Under the pieces are notes generated by a model. It had not been told where the DNA came from. It did not search any database and saw nothing but the letters and a program-made list of their open reading frames with translations. Position numbers and translations under genes: made by a program. From assembly GCA_027450125.1 (NCBI GenBank), contig DAIDKG010000272.1, positions 1-9,328 of the forward strand: a stretch of DNA of 9,328 bases, in the 5' to 3' direction. This document shows, one piece after another, positions 6,503 through 9,328 of the stretch. The DNA comes from Bordetella sp. (GTDB taxonomy: Bacteria > Pseudomonadota > Gammaproteobacteria > Burkholderiales > Burkholderiaceae_B). The first letter of the stretch is position 1, and every line of letters starts with the position of its first letter.

Positions 6503-7972
6503 TCAAAAATCGATGAGCACGCTCTTGTAGCGGAGGTTGGCTTCAAAGGCCTGCCGGCCCAGGTCCTTGCCGATGCCCGATCCCTTGAAGCCGCCGGTGG
6601 GAACGATGAAATCGCCCGTGCGTCCGAAGCGGTTGACCCACACCGTGCCGGCCGCCAGGCGGCGTGTCGCGCGCATGGCGCGGCCCAGATCCTGGGTATG
6701 GACGCTGGCGGCGAGCCCGTAAGTCGGGTGATCGGCCAGTGCCAGGCCTTGCTCCTCGTCGTCGAATTCCTGCACCGTCAGAACGGGGCCGAAGATTTCC
6801 TCGCGCACCGCCAGCATGTCGCTGTTCACCCCAGTGAGTATGGTCGGGCGATAGAAGTGGCCACCCAGGTCATGCTCGAAGAATCCGCCGCCGCAATAGG
6901 CCTGGGCGCCGCCGGCCAGGCTGTCGCGCACCGCGCCGTCCACTTTCGAGGCCTGGCGCTCGCTGATGAGCGGTGCGTAGCGCGTCGCTTCGTGCCAGGT
7001 CAGCCCGGGACGCAATGCCGCCACCGCGGCGGCGACCTTCTCGATCAGGGCGTCGGCGATGCCCCGCTGGACGATCAGGCGCGAGCCGGACACGCAGGCC
7101 TGTCCGGCGTTGGAGGTAAATCCGCGCACGATACGGTCGGCCAGCGCGTCCAGATCGCCGGCATCGTCGTAGACCAGTTGCGGGCTCTTGCCGCCCAGCT
7201 CCAGGGTCACCGGCTTCATGCCGTGATGTGCGGCGTCGCTCATGATGCTCGCGCCGGTCAGCGTCGAACCGGTGAACGAGATTTTCCTCACCAGCGGATG
7301 CTTTACCAGGGCCGCTCCCGCCACGGCGCCGCGCCCCTGGATCACGTTGAAGATGCCTGCCGGAACGCCGGCCTCGACGGCCAGCTCGGCAAAGCGCACC
7401 GTCGAAAAGGGCGTCAGCTCCGACGGCTTGAGCACGATGGCGTTGCCGGCTGCCAGGGCCGGGCCGCACTTCCAGGACGCCATCGACAGCGGGAAGTTCC
7501 AGGGCGCGATGGCGCCCACGACGCCGTAGGGCTCGGCCAGTATCAATCCCAGGCTGTCGCGCCGCGTAGGCAGGGCATCGCCGCCGAACTTGTCGGCGCA
7601 CTCGGCAAAAAAGCGGATGCACTCGGCAGTGAAGGGGATTTCATGCGCCAGCGCATCCCGGATGGGCCGGGTGGAGCCGACCGCCTCCAGGCGGGCGAGC
7701 TCGCCTGCGTTGGCATCGAGCAGATCGGCCCAGCGGCGCAGGATGCGGCCGCGCTCGCGCGGCGGACGATAACCCCAGCCGCTGCTCTCCCAGGCCTGCT
7801 GTGCGCCGGTCACCGCCTCGTCGACGATGTCGGCGGTGGCGTCCGGGATGGCGCCCAGCAGCTTGCCGTCGGACGGGCGCGACACATCGAGCGCCGGCCC
7901 GCCTTGGGCAAGCTTGCCGCCGATGAAATGCCCTTGCGGAAGAATTACATCCCGAGGCTCGAAGTCCAACAT
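6503..7972 (-). CDS. NAD(P)+-dependent aldehyde dehydrogenase
   Basis: Oxidises an aldehyde to the carboxylate using NAD+ or NADP+ in the cytoplasm. The 489-residue protein has every core residue of the family: A156-PWNFP-161 with the oxyanion Asn159, K182-PSE for cofactor binding, the FTGST loop (233-237), V255-TLELGGKSP with the general base Glu258, and N288-AGQAC-293 with the catalytic Cys293. E392-IFGPV and the C-terminal GGFKGSGIGKDLG (460-472) complete it. Length and motifs resemble betaine-aldehyde/PuuC-type enzymes; the substrate cannot be named. The start at 7972 (MLDFEPRD) is chosen because family similarity begins there and GGAGG lies 10 nt upstream. The open frame extends 36 codons further, but that part covers the promoter region. 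It is the first gene of the operon, with a promoter and putative operator upstream, and the HAD gene follows after 45 bp. Confidence 0.96.
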   Translation of the reverse strand: MLDFEPRDVILPQGHFIGGKLAQGGPALDVSRPSDGKLLGAIPDATADIVDEAVTGAQQAWESSGWGYRPPRERGRILRRWADLLDANAGELARLEAVGSTRPIRDALAHEIPFTAECIRFFAECADKFGGDALPTRRDSLGLILAEPYGVVGAIAPWNFPLSMASWKCGPALAAGNAIVLKPSELTPFSTVRFAELAVEAGVPAGIFNVIQGRGAVAGAALVKHPLVRKISFTGSTLTGASIMSDAAHHGMKPVTLELGGKSPQLVYDDAGDLDALADRIVRGFTSNAGQACVSGSRLIVQRGIADALIEKVAAAVAALRPGLTWHEATRYAPLISERQASKVDGAVRDSLAGGAQAYCGGGFFEHDLGGHFYRPTILTGVNSDMLAVREEIFGPVLTVQEFDDEEQGLALADHPTYGLAASVHTQDLGRAMRATRRLAAGTVWVNRFGRTGDFIVPTGGFKGSGIGKDLGRQAFEANLRYKSVLIDF

Positions 7973-8022
7973 GCCAGGCCATCCTCCGGGTCGTCCATCG
8001 GTATGGTGATGGGCGAACCGCG

Positions 8023-8053
8023 CAATATGCAAAATATTGAAATTATTTTCAAT
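8023..8053. promoter_or_regulatory. Two overlapping inverted repeats, putative operator of the operon
   Basis: ATTGAAA (8036-8042) and TTTCAAT (8047-8053) form perfect 7-bp arms around TTAT. A second perfect pair, CAATAT (8023-8028) and ATATTG (8034-8039) around GCAAA, shares the central half-site with the first. Together they cover the -35, spacer and -10 of the promoter, the position expected for a repressor. The 10-mer AATATTGAAA (8033-8042) recurs upstream of the adjacent XRE-cupin gene (8865-8874, other strand), so that protein is the likely binder. The repeats are seen directly; the binding role is inference. Confidence 0.55.
8024..8052 (-). promoter_or_regulatory. Sigma70-like promoter of the catabolic/transport operon
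   Basis: On the minus strand, TTGAAA (8052 down to 8047, five of six matches to the -35 consensus) is followed after exactly 17 nt by CATATT (8029 down to 8024, four of six matches to the -10). Transcription would start near 8017, leaving a leader of about 45 nt before the aldehyde dehydrogenase ATG. The stretch is clearly AT-rich in a GC-rich window. It is the only good promoter I see upstream of the operon. Confidence 0.6.
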
Positions 8054-8065
8054 TCTGAGGATGCA

Positions 8066-8109
8066 CCCATGGGCTGTCAATACCTATTCGGGTAAGTCCT
8101 CCCCATGGG
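8066..8109. repeat. Two copies of the palindrome CCCATGGG in the intergenic gap
   Basis: CCCATGGG occurs at 8066-8073 and again at 8102-8109, 36 bp apart, between the regulator stop and the operon promoter. Each copy is self-complementary and the two can also pair with each other. A small GC hairpin (CCGCC, loop ATGAG, GGCGG; 8114-8128) follows. The repeats lie upstream of the operon -35 and downstream of the regulator gene, so an activator site or an RNA-end structure are both possible. Chance is also possible. Confidence 0.3.
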
Positions 8110-8165
8110 TTTCCCGCCATGAGGGCGGCGCCGGACTGCCCGATCGACTCGGCTTGCCGGGCGCC

Positions 8166-8180
8166 AGGCGCAAAGCGCCT
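8166..8180 (-). terminator. Hairpin directly after the regulator stop, possible terminator
   Basis: On the minus strand AGGCGC, loop TTT, GCGCCT forms a perfect 6-bp GC-rich stem that begins on the base after the regulator's TAA. No U-run follows on the minus strand, so it would be a weak intrinsic terminator at best, or a 3'-end stabilising structure. Its position fits the end of a single-gene regulator transcript. Confidence 0.4.
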
Positions 8181-8840
8181 TTACAGATGAATGACCGACG
8201 GCTTGGTGTTCATGATCCACAGCAGCTGAGCCGTTCCGGCGCCGGGATTTTCGACCCGGTGCGACAGCTCGCTGCTGAACTGGAAACTGTCCCCCGCCTG
8301 CAGGCGCTCGGTGGAGCCGGCCACGGTCAGGTCGATCTCGCCTTCGAGCACCACGCCGGCTTTCTCTCCCGGGCCGACCAGGATGTCCACCGACTTGGTG
8401 CGCGGCGGAAAGGAGATGAGCATGAATTTGATGTCGTAATCGCCGTGCGGCGACAGCAGCGCTTTCTGCAGCCCGCCCTTGCCGACCGAGAACAGCGGCC
8501 TGTCCTTGGCCCGGCGCACGAATTCGGGCGGCATTTCGCTCGCCGCCGGGGGGTATCCCTCATCCCCTTCGAGCAGGGAAGTCAGCGGTATTCCCAATGC
8601 TTCGCGCAGGCGTTCCAGCGTGCGCACGGACGGGTTGGAAAGGCTGCGCTCGATCTGGCTGATCATGCCGACGGACACGCCCGATTTGTCGGCCAGCTGC
8701 ACCAGCGACAGATCCGCCGCGCGGCGCAGATCGCGCAACCTGGCCCCCAGCGGCGGCGCTTTCCGGGCAGAGGGCGCCTGATGGCGGCGCAGCGCGGCCG
8801 ACTTGCGGGCGGGGGAAGCGTCTTTCGCTTTTGCTTGCAT
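8181..8840 (-). CDS. XRE-family transcriptional regulator with C-terminal cupin domain
   Basis: Probable repressor or dual regulator of the adjacent operon. With the start at 8840 it has 219 residues. A basic Lys/Arg/Ala/Pro-rich tail (1-31) precedes the helix-turn-helix domain (about 32-86; LSLVQLADKSG, VSVGMISQIERSLSNPS, LERLREALGI). A cupin domain follows (about 138-210; PGEKAGVVLEGEIDL, LQAGDSFQF, H194). This is the PuuR-like XRE-cupin layout, in which the cupin senses a small metabolite. The usual metal-binding His-x-His of cupin motif 1 is absent (G158-E-K-A-G-V), so a metal-free pocket is likely. The start is uncertain: ATG at 8840 has a weak GGA 8 nt upstream, while ATG at 8858 has no ribosome site and lies next to the putative operator. 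The frame stays open to 8939 without family sequence. Confidence 0.88.
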   Translation of the reverse strand: MQAKAKDASPARKSAALRRHQAPSARKAPPLGARLRDLRRAADLSLVQLADKSGVSVGMISQIERSLSNPSVRTLERLREALGIPLTSLLEGDEGYPPAASEMPPEFVRRAKDRPLFSVGKGGLQKALLSPHGDYDIKFMLISFPPRTKSVDILVGPGEKAGVVLEGEIDLTVAGSTERLQAGDSFQFSSELSHRVENPGAGTAQLLWIMNTKPSVIHL

Positions 8841-8863
8841 TTTATGATTCCGATCCATGGCGG

Positions 8864-8894
8864 TTTTCAATATTCTGACATATTCTGCTGAAAA
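8864..8894 (-). promoter_or_regulatory. Putative control region of the XRE-cupin gene
   Basis: The AT-rich stretch just before the gene contains AATATTGAAA (8874 down to 8865, minus strand), identical to ten bases in the operon operator. It also has two copies of ATATTCTG (plus strand, 8870-8877 and 8880-8887) exactly 10 bp apart, and an outer inverted pair TTTTCA (8864-8869) / TGAAAA (8889-8894). A weak promoter, TTTTCA, 16 nt, TATTGA on the minus strand, would start transcription near 8860 and favour translation from 8840. Autoregulation is inferred from the shared 10-mer. Confidence 0.45.
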
Positions 8895-8965
8895 AGCATC
8901 CATCGAATACCTGTTTTTATGCCGGCCACGGGCATGCACGGAATTTTCTACTGCCCATGCTCACC

Positions 8966-8995
8966 GGCGTTTCCCGGCGTTCCCCAGCGTTCCCC
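8966..8995. repeat. Three tandem 10-bp repeats upstream of the DUF2946-type gene
   Basis: GGCGTTTCCC, GGCGTTCCCC and AGCGTTCCCC follow each other without a gap, and a partial fourth copy (GCGTC, 8996-9000) follows. The units differ at only one position from one to the next. The array lies 16 to 45 bp upstream of the TATAAT box, where an activator or repressor of that gene would bind. The exact 10-bp period puts the copies on the same face of the helix. Confidence 0.6.
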
Positions 8996-9010
8996 GCGTC
9001 GGGCGCGCCT

Positions 9011-9016
9011 TATAAT
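9011..9016 (+). promoter_or_regulatory. Perfect -10 box (TATAAT) directly before the DUF2946-type gene
   Basis: TATAAT matches the consensus fully and ends 8 bp before the ATG at 9025. Transcription would therefore begin at or within about 3 nt of the start codon, giving a leaderless or nearly leaderless message. No Shine-Dalgarno sequence is visible before the ATG, which agrees. No good -35 is found 16-18 bp upstream; the 10-bp repeats occupy that place. Confidence 0.5.
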
Positions 9017-9024
9017 CCGCAGCC

Positions 9025-9328
9025 ATGACCTGCCTGCCCCATTCACGCCGCGCCCGCAGCCGGACCGCCTGGTTCGGCCTGCTGGCCATGTGCATGGTGA
9101 TCTTCGCGCCGCTGGTCAGCCAGTCGCTGATGGCCGCGCGCATGGGACAGGCCCGAGTGCATGCCATCGAACATCAGCTCTGCTCGGCCGACAGCCGGGC
9201 CGCGGCGGACACGGCCCCGCACTCCGGCCATGCGGGCACGCAGGACGGTCCGATGTCCGCCTGCGGCTATTGCAATTTCATGGCCGGCCATGCCGCCCTG
9301 CCCGCCGTGCCGGCGGCGGCGCTGGCGC
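9025..9328 (+). CDS. DUF2946-type small protein (partial, continues past right edge)
   Basis: Unknown function; members of this family are short, membrane-associated or exported proteins often found near copper or TonB-receptor genes, so a metal-related role is plausible. At least 101 residues are visible. A basic N-terminus (RRARSR, 8-13) is followed by a hydrophobic helix (about 15-36) that could be a signal anchor or signal peptide. The rest is rich in Ala, His and Gly, with C53 and the C80-G-Y-C83 motif followed by N-F-M-A-G-H, which matches the CGYCxLxxxH hallmark of DUF2946. It is transcribed divergently from the regulator and is not part of the operon. Minus-strand open frames over the same stretch lack any recognisable feature. 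The assignment rests on the CGYC motif and layout, remembered rather than searched. Confidence 0.72.
   Translation, partial: MTCLPHSRRARSRTAWFGLLAMCMVIFAPLVSQSLMAARMGQARVHAIEHQLCSADSRAAADTAPHSGHAGTQDGPMSACGYCNFMAGHAALPAVPAAALA

Noticed and set aside
7973..8080. Extended N-terminus of the aldehyde dehydrogenase
   Set aside because: These 36 codons have no family similarity and run through the promoter and operator; the start at 7972 has an upstream GGAGG.
6698..8095. Long plus-strand open frame (465 codons) opposite the aldehyde dehydrogenase gene
   Set aside because: It lies antisense to a complete dehydrogenase and crosses the promoter region; no domain is visible.
8961..9291. Two minus-strand open frames at the right edge
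   Set aside because: They lie opposite the DUF2946-type gene, whose CGYC motif and hydrophobic N-terminus are much more convincing.

Overview
The window is GC-rich with strong third-position GC bias, and every gene reads like a beta-proteobacterium of the Alcaligenaceae (Bordetella/Achromobacter type). That placement is a judgement from protein style and base composition, not from a search. I see no RNA genes, CRISPR array, insertion sequence or phage sequence.

Nearly everything lies on the minus strand and reads right to left as one regulator plus one seven-gene operon. At the right, an XRE-type helix-turn-helix regulator with a C-terminal cupin domain (8181-8840) is followed, after a 208-bp gap, by: an aldehyde dehydrogenase (6503-7972), a haloacid-dehalogenase-like hydrolase (5786-6457), a Tat-type peptide/nickel-family solute-binding protein (4135-5700), two inner-membrane permeases of the DppB/DppC type (3164-4120 and 2304-3167), a double ATPase of the DppD-DppF fusion type (655-2307), and a GNAT acetyltransferase that runs off the left edge (1-658). 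The last three junctions are each 4-bp ATGA overlaps, so the permease-to-acetyltransferase segment is tightly coupled. The 208-bp gap carries a good sigma70-like promoter (TTGAAA, 17 bp, CATATT) overlapped by two inverted repeats. A 10-mer from them (AATATTGAAA) recurs directly upstream of the regulator gene, which suggests the regulator controls both the operon and itself.

Read together, this looks like a substrate-inducible uptake and catabolism unit. The ABC transporter would bring in a small, probably amine- or peptide-like compound, and the aldehyde dehydrogenase and HAD-like enzyme would process it. The acetyltransferase would modify the substrate or a product. The pairing of an XRE-cupin regulator with an aldehyde dehydrogenase recalls the PuuR/PuuC logic of putrescine catabolism, but no puuA, puuB or puuD homologue is present. 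The true substrate cannot be read from the sequence.

At the right edge, on the plus strand, starts a short DUF2946-type protein (9025 to the end, partial). It sits just behind a perfect TATAAT and a 10-bp tandem repeat and belongs to a separate, divergent unit.
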